Below are positions 1 to 8,030 of a DNA stretch of 64,000 bases, one piece after another. The notes beneath the pieces were generated by a model, which saw only the letters and a list, made by a program, of their open reading frames with translations, was not told the origin of the DNA and did not search any database. Made by a program: the position numbers and the translations under genes. The number at the start of each line of letters is the position of its first letter. Position 1 is the stretch's first letter. Source of the DNA: JADGOV01 sp963814355 (GTDB taxonomy: Bacteria > Actinomycetota > Actinomycetes > JADGOV01); the NCBI GenBank assembly GCA_963814355.1, contig CAWFCZ010000018.1:930001-994000 (forward strand), read 5' to 3'.

Positions 1-679
1 TCCTCCGCGTCCGCCAGCGACATCCGCAGCGGCACCTCCTCGGTACGCACCTGGTGGAAGCCGCAACTTTCGAGCAGCTCCGTCGTGCGCTCGGGACTGG
101 CCATGCCGAAAATCGCCGAGGCCGGTGGGCGCTCCGGCGGGGGGATGTGGCCGCGTCGGGCAAGGCTCGCCGCGATAACCTTGAAGAGGGGGTTGCGCTC
201 CGCAGCCCCCCAGACCGCGAGCGCCAGCCGCCCACCCGCGCGTAGCACCCGGCGCGTCTCCTTGAGCGCCGCGGCTGGATCGGGCATCAGCATGTACCCG
301 AATCGACAGAGCACACCGTCGACCGAGTTGCCTTCCAGCTCGATCCGCTGGGCGTCGACCACTCGGTACTCGACGTTCACGACGCCGAGCTCGCAACCGC
401 GGCGACGAGCCCCGGCGAGCATCGTCGGAGACAGGTCGGTGGTAATCACCAGGCCCCCTTTGCCGACGAGCGCCGCCACCTCGAAGCCCGTGTCGCCCGT
501 GCCCGCTGCAAGTTCGAGCACCGTGTCTCCCGCGCGCGGCGCGAGCGCACGCACCAGCAGTCGCGCACCGGGGCCGAGTACTCCTCGATCTCCGCCCGGC
601 GACGCTCCCAGCTCGGTGCGATAGCCTCCGCGATCTCGTAGATCTCCCGCTGAAACTCGTCGGTCGTGTCGGCGGCCAT
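1..679 (-). pseudogene. Class I SAM-dependent methyltransferase, frameshifted, runs off left edge
   Basis: The gene starts at ATG 679 behind a strong AGGAGG ribosome site and begins MAADTTDEFQREIYE. After residue 40 the frame breaks near 558-560. Restoring one G in the GACTG-CTGG stretch recovers a continuous methyltransferase: motif I VLELAAGTGDTGFE, a second acidic motif around TTDLSPTMLAGARRR, and FGYMLMPDPAAALKETRRVL, as in the UbiE/Methyltransf_11 families. The C-terminus lies beyond the window. It follows the LuxR remnant at 726 by about 45 bases on the same strand, so they may once have been co-transcribed. The substrate is unknown. Either the gene is dead or one base was lost in sequencing. 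Confidence 0.8.
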
Positions 680-725
680 CGGGTCCTCCTTCAGCTGCCG
701 GCGGATCGCTCGGCCCATTCGGAGG

Positions 726-1000
726 CTACGAGCGAATCGGACCGTCGGGAATCGGGAATTCTCCCCAGGCGAGGAGTCCGTGCTCCATCGCGAACAGCGC
801 CGCTGCCGCCCTGGTCGAGACGCCGATCTTCCCGTAGGCGTTCTGGACGTGGCGGTCTGCAGTCTTGGCCGAGATCCCGAGCGCCCGCCCGATCTGCTTC
901 GTCTGCAACCCCCGGGGCGAGCAGGCCGACGACCTGCGCCTCGCACTCGGTCCGCTGCGGCCCGGACCCGCTCCTCGCCGAGTGATGCGTGTTCCATCGC
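726..1000 (-). pseudogene. Remnant of a LuxR-type HTH regulator C-terminus
   Basis: The last 60 residues are a recognisable LuxR/GerE DNA-binding helix-turn-helix (TKQIGRALGISAKTADRHVQ, then YGKIGVSTRAAAALFAMEHG). The start of the same domain (TECEAQVVGLLA) lies in another frame. The two join if one base is removed from the C5G4 run at 909-917. No plausible N-terminal domain is readable upstream to 1232. The tail closely resembles the LuxR end of the HD-domain regulator at 6416-7960, so this may be the stump of a paralogue. The left boundary is clear and the right boundary is approximate. Confidence 0.7.
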
Positions 1001-1232
1001 TCTGCGCGGCTACGTCGTCCCGGCGCGGGGTGCCAGAGCCTCGGCGCGGGCCCCGGCCACGTGTATTCCAGGCCCCGGACCAACTCCCCAACCGCGACTC
1101 CGATGAGCCACCGCGTCGGCCGGGACAGTGACCAGGCGCGGGGAACGGCTCAGTTCAGCGCATGCGACGCCAACGCCCGGCCAACGCCGGACTGGCGAGA
1201 GCCGCTGGGTCTCGCGGCATTACGGTGATCGC

Positions 1233-2300
1233 GTGGAGCAGCAGATCCGGTTCTGCAGAGCCACCGACGGCGTCCGGCTCGCCTACGCCACGTTTGGACG
1301 TGGGCCGGCAATCGTCAAGGTCGCGAACTGGGTCACGCATGTGGAATTCGACTGGCGCAGCCCGCTATGGCGGCACTGGTGGGCCGAGCTCGGCCGTGAC
1401 CATCGGGTCTTGCGCTATGACGAGCGCGGCTGCGGTCTGTCGGACCGCGATCCGGGCGAGCTCACCTTGGACGCGTTCGTCGGCGATCTGGAGACCGTGG
1501 TGGATGCCGCCGGGCTGGATCGGTTCGCGCTGCTTGGCATCTCCCAGGGCGGCCCGGTCGGGATCAGTTACGCCGTCCGGCATCCGGAGCGGGTGAGTCA
1601 CCTCGTCTTGTGCGGTGGGTATGCGCGAGGCCGGCGGGTCCGCGATGTGTCGCCGGACGCGCAGGCGGAACTCGATCTGCTGGAGTCCATTGTTCGCGTC
1701 GGCTGGGGGCAGGACGATCCGGTGTTCCGTCACGTGTTCACGACCCGGTTCGTGCCAGAGGCGAACGCCGAGCAGATGGACTGGTTCGACGAGCTGATGC
1801 GGATCTCGACGGCCCCGGAGATGGCGGGACGGTTGCGCGCGGTGACCGCGTACGCCGACGTCACCGGTCTTCTCGGTCAGGTGTCCGTGCCAACCTTGGT
1901 CGCGCATGCTCGTGGCGACCGCATGGTGCCCTTCAACGAGGGGCGCCTGGTGGCGACCCGCATCCCCGGCGCCAGGTTCCTGCCGCTGGAAAGCCACAAC
2001 CATGTGCTGCTGGAGACCGAGCCGGCCTGGCTGGAGTTCATCACCGAACTGTGCTCGTTCCTGGGCGTGAGCCCGGCGCCACCTGTCGCCGCAAGATCCA
2101 AGCTCAGTGCGCGGGAGATGGAGGTGCTTCGGCTGGTCGCGGCGGGTCTGCCGAACGATCGGATCGCGGCGCGACTGCACCTCAGTCCACGAACTGTCGA
2201 GCGGCATCTGTCCAGCACGTATGCGAAGCTCGGGGTGACCGGCAAGTCGGCACGCGCCGCCGCCGCCGCGTTCTTCACTCGGGTGGAATCCGAAGGCTGA
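1233..2300 (+). CDS. Alpha/beta hydrolase fused to a LuxR-type DNA-binding domain
   Basis: The 355-residue protein has an N-terminal alpha/beta hydrolase fold (residues about 1-280) and a C-terminal LuxR/GerE helix-turn-helix (about 290-350; LSAREMEVLRLVAAGLPNDR, LSPRTVERHLSSTYAKLGV). The catalytic triad looks complete: nucleophile serine in GISQGG, acid in HARGDRMVP and histidine in ESHNHVLLE. The GTG at 1233 was chosen because the hydrolase homology begins right after it; an in-frame ATG at 1128 would add 35 unremarkable residues, and neither has a strong ribosome site. It is probably a ligand-responsive transcription factor or a hydrolase-regulator hybrid. The ligand and target genes are unknown; the methyltransferase pair just downstream is a candidate. 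Confidence 0.85.
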   Translation: MEQQIRFCRATDGVRLAYATFGRGPAIVKVANWVTHVEFDWRSPLWRHWWAELGRDHRVLRYDERGCGLSDRDPGELTLDAFVGDLETVVDAAGLDRFALLGISQGGPVGISYAVRHPERVSHLVLCGGYARGRRVRDVSPDAQAELDLLESIVRVGWGQDDPVFRHVFTTRFVPEANAEQMDWFDELMRISTAPEMAGRLRAVTAYADVTGLLGQVSVPTLVAHARGDRMVPFNEGRLVATRIPGARFLPLESHNHVLLETEPAWLEFITELCSFLGVSPAPPVAARSKLSAREMEVLRLVAAGLPNDRIAARLHLSPRTVERHLSSTYAKLGVTGKSARAAAAAFFTRVESEG

Positions 2301-2454
2301 CCGAGCTTGGCGTGATGCCGCCACCGTCCCCTCACCGATTGGGTGCTGGAACGGATGCCCGCCCCCGCCCAAGAGTCCAGCATGGAGCTTGGGCCGGGTG
2401 TTCGGTGAGCCGGAACCGCGCCGGGCCGCGGATAGGGATAGGAGGAGGACGGTC

Positions 2455-3543
2455 ATGACGAACGACGCTGCCGCACCCGTGGCCGAGATGGATCCAGCGC
2501 GGGTAGATGACTTCGTCCAACACGTGCTGGGCAGTCTGGGCGGCGCCGCCACCGTGCAGATGGCCTACCTCGGCGACCGGCTGGGCCTGTACCGTGCCCT
2601 GGCCGAGCAGGGCCCAGCCACGCCAGCCGAACTCGGTAGCCGGACCGGGTGCGCCGAACGATACCTGCGCGAGTGGCTGGCCCAGCAGGCCGCGGCCGGC
2701 TTCACCACCCATGACTCGGCCAGCGGGCGGTTCTCGCTGCCGCCCGAGCACGCCGCGGTGCTCGCCGACGAGGGAGCCCCCGCGGCGTTCGGCGGCATGT
2801 TCGAGGCGCTAGCCGGCTGGTCGCTCGATCTGGATCGGCTGGCGGCCGACTTCCAGAATGCCGACGGGATCGGCTGGTCCGAGCACGACCGAGAGCTGCA
2901 CGACGGGGTGGCTCGCTTCTTCGGCACGGCCTACCGCACGCATCTGGTTGAGGAGTGGGTGGCGGCCCTCGGCCTGGATGACGTGCTTCGCCGGGGCGCG
3001 CTGGTTGCCGACGTCGGCTGCGGGCAAGGGGTGAGCACAGTGCTGTTGGCCGCCGCCTACCCGCACTCCCGCTTCATCGGCTTCGACGCCCACGGCCCGT
3101 CCCTCGACGCGGCCCGCCAACGGGCCGCCGAGGCGGCTGTCGCGGACCGCATCCAGTTCGAGATCGCCGATGTCACCGGCTTCGGCGGTGGGCCGTACGA
3201 CGTGATCTGGTTCTTCGACGTGCTGCACGACCTCGGCGATCCCCGGTCGGCGGCCGCACACGCCTGCAGCAGACTCGCCGAAGGTGGCACCGTGGCGCTG
3301 ATCGAACCGTTCGCGCTGGACAGCATGGCCGACAACATCGCCGGCAACGCGCCTGCGGTCCTGCACTACACGGCGTCGACCGTGCTGTGCGTGCCGCACG
3401 CGCTGTCGGAGCCAGGTCAGGCCGCGCTCGGCGCCCAAGCCGGCGGCCAGGTGATCGCCGACGTCCTGCGAGACGCCGGCCTGGCCCGAGTGGACCGGGT
3501 CGCGACCACCCCGCTGCACGCCGTGTACGCCGCCCGGCCATGA
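2455..3543 (+). CDS. Rv2258c-like SAM-dependent methyltransferase with N-terminal winged helix
   Basis: The 362-residue protein starts at ATG 2455 behind a clear GGAGGAGG site. Residues 15-110 form the winged-helix dimerisation region typical of the Mycobacterium Rv2258c family (GDRLGLYRALAEQGPATPAE, then EWLAQQAAAGF). Residues about 165-300 are a Rossmann methyltransferase core with motif I VADVGCGQGVST, acidic residue FIGFDAHGPS and post-motif YDVIWFFDVLHDLGDP. It overlaps the next methyltransferase by four bases (ATGA), so they are likely translationally coupled. It is clearly paralogous to the gene at 12359-13435. The substrate is unknown, though small-molecule O- or C-methylation is likely. 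Confidence 0.88.
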   Translation: MTNDAAAPVAEMDPARVDDFVQHVLGSLGGAATVQMAYLGDRLGLYRALAEQGPATPAELGSRTGCAERYLREWLAQQAAAGFTTHDSASGRFSLPPEHAAVLADEGAPAAFGGMFEALAGWSLDLDRLAADFQNADGIGWSEHDRELHDGVARFFGTAYRTHLVEEWVAALGLDDVLRRGALVADVGCGQGVSTVLLAAAYPHSRFIGFDAHGPSLDAARQRAAEAAVADRIQFEIADVTGFGGGPYDVIWFFDVLHDLGDPRSAAAHACSRLAEGGTVALIEPFALDSMADNIAGNAPAVLHYTASTVLCVPHALSEPGQAALGAQAGGQVIADVLRDAGLARVDRVATTPLHAVYAARP

Positions 3544-4385
3544 GCGGCAGGGAGCCCGGCACGGCCACCTCGGGTCCGCCCGCGCGCTGGCAGGGCGCGG
3601 AGTACTCACAGGCGTCTGGGCACCACCGGGCGTGGGACGACTGGTTCCTACAGCGACATCCGGTGGCTGAGGCCGACGTGGTCGTCGACCTGGGCTGCGG
3701 CAGCGGTGAGTTCACCGGCAGGCTAGGCGAGTTGGCGCCACACGGCCAGGTGATCGGCGTCGACCAAGACCAGTCGATGCTCGAGCACGCGCGGCACCGC
3801 GCAGCACGCAACGTGAGCTTCGTGCACGCACCGGCGCAGCAGGTGGACGGCGTCGTCGAGGCCGGGTCGGTTGATCTGGTCGTGAGCCGGGCGATGCTGC
3901 ACTGGCTGCCCTTCGAGTCATACCCACAGCTATTCGGCGCGGTGTTGCGTGTGTTGCGCCCGGGCGGTTGGTTCCACGCAGAAGCCGGCGGGGCAGGTAA
4001 CGTCCCGCGGCTGGCCGCCCTCCTCGACTCGCTCGCGACTGAGTACGGTCTGCCGAAGACGCCTGGATTCCCGGACACCGGCTTGGTGTTCGAAGCGCTC
4101 GAAGCAGCCGGTTTCCAGTTGCCGGAAGAAGGCATACGGACCGTCGCGCAGCGGCGCCACTTCACCCGGGACCAGGCGATCGGCCTGCTGCGGACACAAG
4201 GAACCCTGGTGATCACCCGGCATCTGCCCGCCGGACCGGCCGGCGGGCTGGTCCAAGCGGCAGTGGATCGGGTGGATCAGCTGCGCCGCGATGATGGCTC
4301 GTATGACCAGACCTTCGTTCGCCTCGAGATCCTGGCGCAACGGCCTCGTGTCAATAACCCCGCCCCTGCGTGCCTCCATCAGTAG
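3540..4385 (+). CDS. Class I SAM-dependent methyltransferase (Methyltransf_11-like)
   Basis: The 281-residue protein has motif I VVVDLGCGSGEFTGRL near residue 44, the acidic SAM contact in VIGVDQDQSMLEHA, and SRAMLHWLPF followed by LRVLRPGGWFHAE, the usual order for trans-aconitate methyltransferase-like enzymes. Its ATG overlaps the stop of the preceding methyltransferase (ATGA at 3540-3543), which fixes the start and indicates a two-gene operon. It lacks the winged-helix domain of its neighbour, so the two enzymes are not duplicates. The substrate cannot be told from sequence. Confidence 0.88.
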   Translation: MSGREPGTATSGPPARWQGAEYSQASGHHRAWDDWFLQRHPVAEADVVVDLGCGSGEFTGRLGELAPHGQVIGVDQDQSMLEHARHRAARNVSFVHAPAQQVDGVVEAGSVDLVVSRAMLHWLPFESYPQLFGAVLRVLRPGGWFHAEAGGAGNVPRLAALLDSLATEYGLPKTPGFPDTGLVFEALEAAGFQLPEEGIRTVAQRRHFTRDQAIGLLRTQGTLVITRHLPAGPAGGLVQAAVDRVDQLRRDDGSYDQTFVRLEILAQRPRVNNPAPACLHQ

Positions 4386-4463
4386 GGCATCGCCCCAGCG
4401 GGCCACTCTTGCCCGTCGGGCAAGCCTCTGTCTTCCGGCCGTCAGCGGAAACCGCCTCAGACT

Positions 4464-4640
4464 TCAGCGCGTGCGCTCATAGGCGTCGGCGGTGGCAGCT
4501 GTGCGCATCCGTTCGACCTCGGTGAGCACCGAGGACAGCACCGCTGACGCGTCGCTCTCGTCGAACCACCGGGAGAGGGCCACGCGGTGCAACTCCCGTC
4601 GAAGGAGATCCATCGCCGCGGAGGTACCGAGGTAGATCAC
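4464..4640 (-). pseudogene. Truncated VapC-type PIN-domain toxin (N-terminal part only)
   Basis: A GTG at 4640 opens a 58-residue reading frame, VIYLGTSAAMDLLRRELHRV, then a stretch ending SSVLTEVERMRTAA, and a stop at 4464. This is the N-terminal part of a PIN-domain ribonuclease toxin, usually about 130 residues. The C-terminal half with its acidic residues is absent, and the conserved first aspartate of the DTS motif is glycine here. It begins four bases after the antitoxin stop, the usual antitoxin-toxin order. It is almost certainly inactive. Confidence 0.7.
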
Positions 4641-4644
4641 GGTG

Positions 4645-4869
4645 TCAACTGGCGGCGGTCATCCTCGCGACCGGCGGCGACCGGGCCGCGAGCAGGGGGA
4701 GGTGCGCTGGCTTCGACCAGTGGGCTGAACGGGCCATCGTGCTACCGCCGGGCGCGCGGATGGCCACCCGAATGCCCTTTCGAGTGATCGCCACCCGCTC
4801 GCCGGCCTCGACCCGCGCCAACACAACAGCCGTGTGTTGATACAGCTGTCGTATCGGAACGTGTCGCAT
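4645..4869 (-). CDS. Phd/YefM-type antitoxin of a decayed toxin-antitoxin pair
   Basis: The 74-residue protein starts at ATG 4869 (a GTG codon directly precedes it). Residues 1-40 match the Phd/YefM antitoxin N-terminal DNA-binding fold (MRHVPIRQLYQHTAVVLARV, then AGERVAITRKGIRVAI). The C-terminal part (SKPAHLPLLAARSPP) resembles the toxin-neutralising tail of VapB-like partners. It would normally bind and neutralise the PIN toxin and autorepress the pair. Because the toxin downstream is truncated, this is probably an orphan antitoxin that could still bind DNA. Confidence 0.7.
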   Translation of the reverse strand: MRHVPIRQLYQHTAVVLARVEAGERVAITRKGIRVAIRAPGGSTMARSAHWSKPAHLPLLAARSPPVARMTAAS

Positions 4870-4925
4870 CACGATCCGGGCGTAGTACGAGGCTGTAACA
4901 AGCCCTCGACGCCCCCGTGCTCAAG

Positions 4926-5291
4926 CTAGTCCCAGGCTTCGACGTCGATCTGTTTGACGATCTTGCCCTCGCGGTGCTCGATGATGACGTTTTCGATGAT
5001 GCGACGCCCATCGCCGAGGGTGACGGTGAGAGTAAACGCCGCGCGCCGCTGGTCGAGCACCTCGTTGTCGAATGACAAGGTGAGTGGTTCGTTGGTCACC
5101 GCCGACAAGAACTCACCGATCTCCCGGTGCCCGCGCATGACGTGGGGCGAACGCGGCGGGTTGGCATGCCGGTATTCACTCCATTGAGCGTCGGCAGCGT
5201 AGTAGGACAGCCAGCGCTCGGCGTCCAGGGCGACGCTCGCGTCGCGGTAGCCGGCCAGGTCGAACGCGTTCACGGTGCGGTCATCCACCAC
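4926..5291 (-). CDS. SnoaL/NTF2-like domain protein
   Basis: The 121-residue protein has the size and cone-shaped alpha+beta fold pattern of the SnoaL-like/NTF2 family. An N-terminal helix leads to ALDAERWLSYYAADAQWSEY, followed by GHREIGEFLSAVTNEPLT and strand-rich FTLTVTLGDGRRIIENVIIE. Family members include polyketide cyclases, ketosteroid isomerases and limonene-epoxide hydrolase-like enzymes, but many are uncharacterised. The GTG start overlaps the end of the upstream SnoaL-like gene by about 22 bases once that gene's frame is restored, so they are likely an operon. Confidence 0.8.
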   Translation of the reverse strand: MVDDRTVNAFDLAGYRDASVALDAERWLSYYAADAQWSEYRHANPPRSPHVMRGHREIGEFLSAVTNEPLTLSFDNEVLDQRRAAFTLTVTLGDGRRIIENVIIEHREGKIVKQIDVEAWD

Positions 5292-5670
5292 TCCTGCAGA
5301 CGCCCGCAGCGGCCGTCGGGCGCGAAGTCAAGGACGAACACACCGTCCAGGTGGACCCCCCAGGCTGACCGGGCGGGTGCAGTTCGACCTGCCATCGAGC
5401 GAACGCCCGCGCTCCGGCGACACCGAGTGGCGTGGCGCTGAACCGAACCTGCCCGTGTTGGGCTGTGGCATCGTCCCAGCGGTCGCGGATCGCCGCCGGC
5501 CCGACGAGCGGCGCCTCGAACGGGCCCCAGCAGTAGGCGCCGTCGTCGGTGAACAGCGCCGCGGCGCGGGCACCGTCGTGAGCCTCCCAGGCGCTTCCGT
5601 ACGCCGACAACCAGTGCACGACATCGCGGTCGTCCACCCTGGGGCCTGAGGTCTCTTCCGCGCGGCTCAC
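5270..5670 (-). pseudogene. SnoaL/NTF2-like protein with a frameshift in a C6 run
   Basis: A GTG at 5670 opens an NTF2/SnoaL-like protein (DRDVVHWLSAYGSAWEAHDG, AAALFTDDGAYCWGPFEAPL, ATPLGVAGARAFARWQVELH). The expected last strand, VHLDGVFVLDFAPDGRC then LQEWWMTAP, lies in another frame. The break falls in the six-C run at 5356-5361 (six G on the coding strand), and one extra G would restore a 133-residue protein ending at 5270. As read, the frame continues to a stop at 5281 with an unrelated tail. It overlaps its upstream neighbour by four bases (GTGA). It is either a mutation or a homopolymer error. Confidence 0.75.
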
Positions 5671-5966
5671 GGCACGCGCCCGGGCGTGGTGGCGGCCTCG
5701 GACACCGGGCTCTCGTTGGTCAAGGTGCCTAGTCTCGGCTCGGGCGTGAACCGCGGGGCGGCGTACCGTTCGATCAGCGCGCAACCCATCTCGGTCTTGC
5801 CGGTGTTGTGGTCGTGCACGGCCGCCTTGGTAGCACCCAGCTTCGCCGTGACCTGGACGTGGCTGCGGCCGATGAGGCCGGGCACCCGCACGAGCCGTTC
5901 GGCCACGTCGGGTACCCGTGATCGGGTGTCCGGTGCGTGCTGTCCCTCTGTTGCTGCGCGGGTCAT
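5667..5966 (-). CDS. Unrecognised 99-residue protein, first gene of the SnoaL-like operon
   Basis: I do not recognise this protein. It begins MTRAATEGQHAPDTRSRVPD at ATG 5966 behind a GGGAAGG site. GC is high at third codon positions as in true genes here, and it ends in a four-base GTGA overlap with the next gene, which supports it being translated. No membrane segment, signal peptide or metal motif is visible. A small inverted repeat lies about 25 bases upstream. It could be a fragment of a larger enzyme. Confidence 0.5.
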   Translation of the reverse strand: MTRAATEGQHAPDTRSRVPDVAERLVRVPGLIGRSHVQVTAKLGATKAAVHDHNTGKTEMGCALIERYAAPRFTPEPRLGTLTNESPVSEAATTPGRVP

Positions 5967-6415
5967 CGCGTGCCTTCCCGAATGCTTGCGACATACCTAT
6001 TACATAGGGTGATGTAGAGGCCAAGCCACCGCAACCTACTGGCAAATCCGCCAGATGGGCGACCTCCGGTCCGGCGCCGCAGCGTCGCGGCCGGGCTTGT
6101 CCGCCGGTGTGGCAGACCACGAGCCGCTGCGCCCGGGCACCGGCGCCGGCGTCGCGGTTCCCGCCGGGCGCCACGGCAACCTCCCGTGCCTCGACGGTTG
6201 TCGGCCACGCTCGCGTAGCGGGCGGTCCGGCCAATCGCGGCGGTGGCCTCGGTGTTGGCGTGGCACAGTTCCTCGGCGCGGATGTAGTGCCCGCCCCCGG
6301 TGGTCCTTAAAGTTGCCGCACGCTGCACCATGTGCGCAGCGTCGGCCAGACCATGCTGCACCAGGCTCGGGTCAACACCGAGTACGCTCAGCGGGAACGA
6401 GGCAGGTGATGTCCC
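5967..6415. other. 449-base region without a recognisable gene
   Basis: Between the divergent starts at 5966 (minus) and 6416 (plus) I find no frame with convincing protein content on either strand. It must hold the promoters of both flanking units. The only structure I can point to is an AT-rich inverted repeat at about 5996-6008. The rest could be degraded coding sequence. Confidence 0.5.
5996..6008. promoter_or_regulatory. Inverted repeat CCTAT-tac-ATAGG, possible operator
   Basis: A 5+3+5 inverted repeat (CCTAT, three-base spacer, ATAGG) lies about 30 bases upstream of the ATG at 5966, in the only AT-rich stretch of the region. A repressor site near the promoter of the SnoaL-like operon would look like this, but the arms are short and chance occurrence is possible. 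Confidence 0.3.
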
Positions 6416-7960
6416 GTGAGGCTGGCGGAGCCGTTGGCTGGGTTGTCGCGCTTCGCTGACCTGGGTTTCGGGCTCCACCCGGGTGAATCCCTGCGCTCGT
6501 GCGCGCTCGCCTGCGGACTCGCCCGGGCGCTCGACTTGCCTGATCGAGACGTCCGGGCCGCGTTCTACACCGCGCTTTTGCACCATGTCGGGTGTACCGG
6601 GTACGCCCACGAGACAGCAGTCCTCTTCGGCGACGAGCTGCGGGCGAATGCGGCGGCAGCCCGGACCGACGTGGCCAGCCCCCGAGACGTCCTCTCGACC
6701 TTCGTGCCCACCCTGACCGAAGGCCAGCCCCTTGGCGCACGGGCCCGGCTCACGCTCACCGCACTCCGGCGTGGACGCACCTGGGGCGAGGCGTTCACCA
6801 CCGCCGCATGCGAAGTCGGGCGTGACGCGGCGCGCCGGCTGGACCTGCCTGAGGAGGTGCAGCGCGGCATCTTCCATGTCTACGAGCTCTGGATGGGTGG
6901 CGGCGCACCGTCCGGGCTCGCCGGCGACGACATTCCGGTCGGGTCACGGGTGGCGCGGCTGACCGGTGTCGCTGCGCTGTTCGACCGGATCGGCGGGGTT
7001 CGCGCGGCCGTCCGGGCCGTCCGCCAACGTAGCGGCGGCATGCTGGACCCGTCGATGGTCGAGCGGTTCGTCGATCGCGCCGACGAGCTACTCGGCAAGG
7101 TCAACGCCGGCGACCCGCGCTCGCTCATCCTCGAGGCGGAACCCCAGCCGGTAGTCGCAGCTCCAGCGGGCTCGCCGGTCGCGGTAGCCGTGGTGTTCGC
7201 CGACCTCGTCGATCTGAAGTCACCACACTTCCATGGGCACTCGCGCGGCGTGGCCCACCTCGCTCGCGGCGCCGGCGAGCACCTGAGGTTGTCGCCGGAC
7301 TGCGTCGACGACCTCGAACTCGCCGGGCTGTTGCACGACGTCGGCCGGGTGGCCATCTCCGCGTCGGTGTGGGAACGGCCCGATCAGCTCAGCGGGGACG
7401 ACTGGGAGCAAGTCCGGCTGCACCCCTATCATTCCGAACGGATCCTGCTCGGATCCGAACAGCTGGCGCGGCTCGCACCTCTGGTGGGGCGACACCACGA
7501 GCGTCTCGACGGCAGCGGGTACCACCGCGGCTCCCGCGCCGACGACCTCCCGATGTCAGCCCGGGTGCTGGCCGTCGCCGACACCTACCAGACGATGACC
7601 GAGGACAGGCCGCATCGCTCTGCGTACTCGCGCGAGAACGTCGAGCGACGCCTGCTCGAAGACGCCCGTCGCGGGCTCCTCGACCCGGACGCGGTGAGCG
7701 GGGTGCTTGGCACTGCCGGTCACCAGCACACGGCCGGCCGACGCCGGCCACCGGCAGGACTGTCCGATCGCGAGGTCGAGGTGCTCGGCCTGGTCGCCGC
7801 CGGTCGCAGCAACGCGGAGATCGCGAAGGACCTGGTCATCTCCCGGCGAACGGCTGAGCACCATGTGCAGCACGTCTACACCAAGATCGGCGTATCCAGC
7901 CGCGCTGCCGCAACCCTGTTCGCGATTCAGCACCAGTTGCTCGCGGGGCCGGATAGGTAG
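6416..7960 (+). CDS. HD / HD-GYP-type domain protein fused to a LuxR DNA-binding domain
   Basis: The 514-residue protein has three parts. Residues about 25-75 form a degenerate HD domain in which the HD pair reads HH (YTALLHHVGCTGYAHE). Residues about 255-420 are an HD-GYP-like phosphohydrolase with GHSRGVAHLA, LLHDVGRVAI and HHERLDGSGYHRG, where the GYP signature reads GYH. Residues about 445-510 are a LuxR/GerE helix-turn-helix (LSDREVEVLGLVAAGRSNAE, YTKIGVSSRAAATLF). HD-GYP proteins hydrolyse cyclic dinucleotides, so this may be a nucleotide-responsive transcription factor; activity is inferred only. The start is GTG 6416. The C-terminus resembles the remnant at 726-1000. Confidence 0.85.
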   Translation: MRLAEPLAGLSRFADLGFGLHPGESLRSCALACGLARALDLPDRDVRAAFYTALLHHVGCTGYAHETAVLFGDELRANAAAARTDVASPRDVLSTFVPTLTEGQPLGARARLTLTALRRGRTWGEAFTTAACEVGRDAARRLDLPEEVQRGIFHVYELWMGGGAPSGLAGDDIPVGSRVARLTGVAALFDRIGGVRAAVRAVRQRSGGMLDPSMVERFVDRADELLGKVNAGDPRSLILEAEPQPVVAAPAGSPVAVAVVFADLVDLKSPHFHGHSRGVAHLARGAGEHLRLSPDCVDDLELAGLLHDVGRVAISASVWERPDQLSGDDWEQVRLHPYHSERILLGSEQLARLAPLVGRHHERLDGSGYHRGSRADDLPMSARVLAVADTYQTMTEDRPHRSAYSRENVERRLLEDARRGLLDPDAVSGVLGTAGHQHTAGRRRPPAGLSDREVEVLGLVAAGRSNAEIAKDLVISRRTAEHHVQHVYTKIGVSSRAAATLFAIQHQLLAGPDR

Positions 7961-8030
7961 ACCTACCGATGCGCGCACGACCGCCTCGGGTCGAGGCTGA
8001 GCTCACCCGTAGTTGGCGGAGGAGGTCGAC

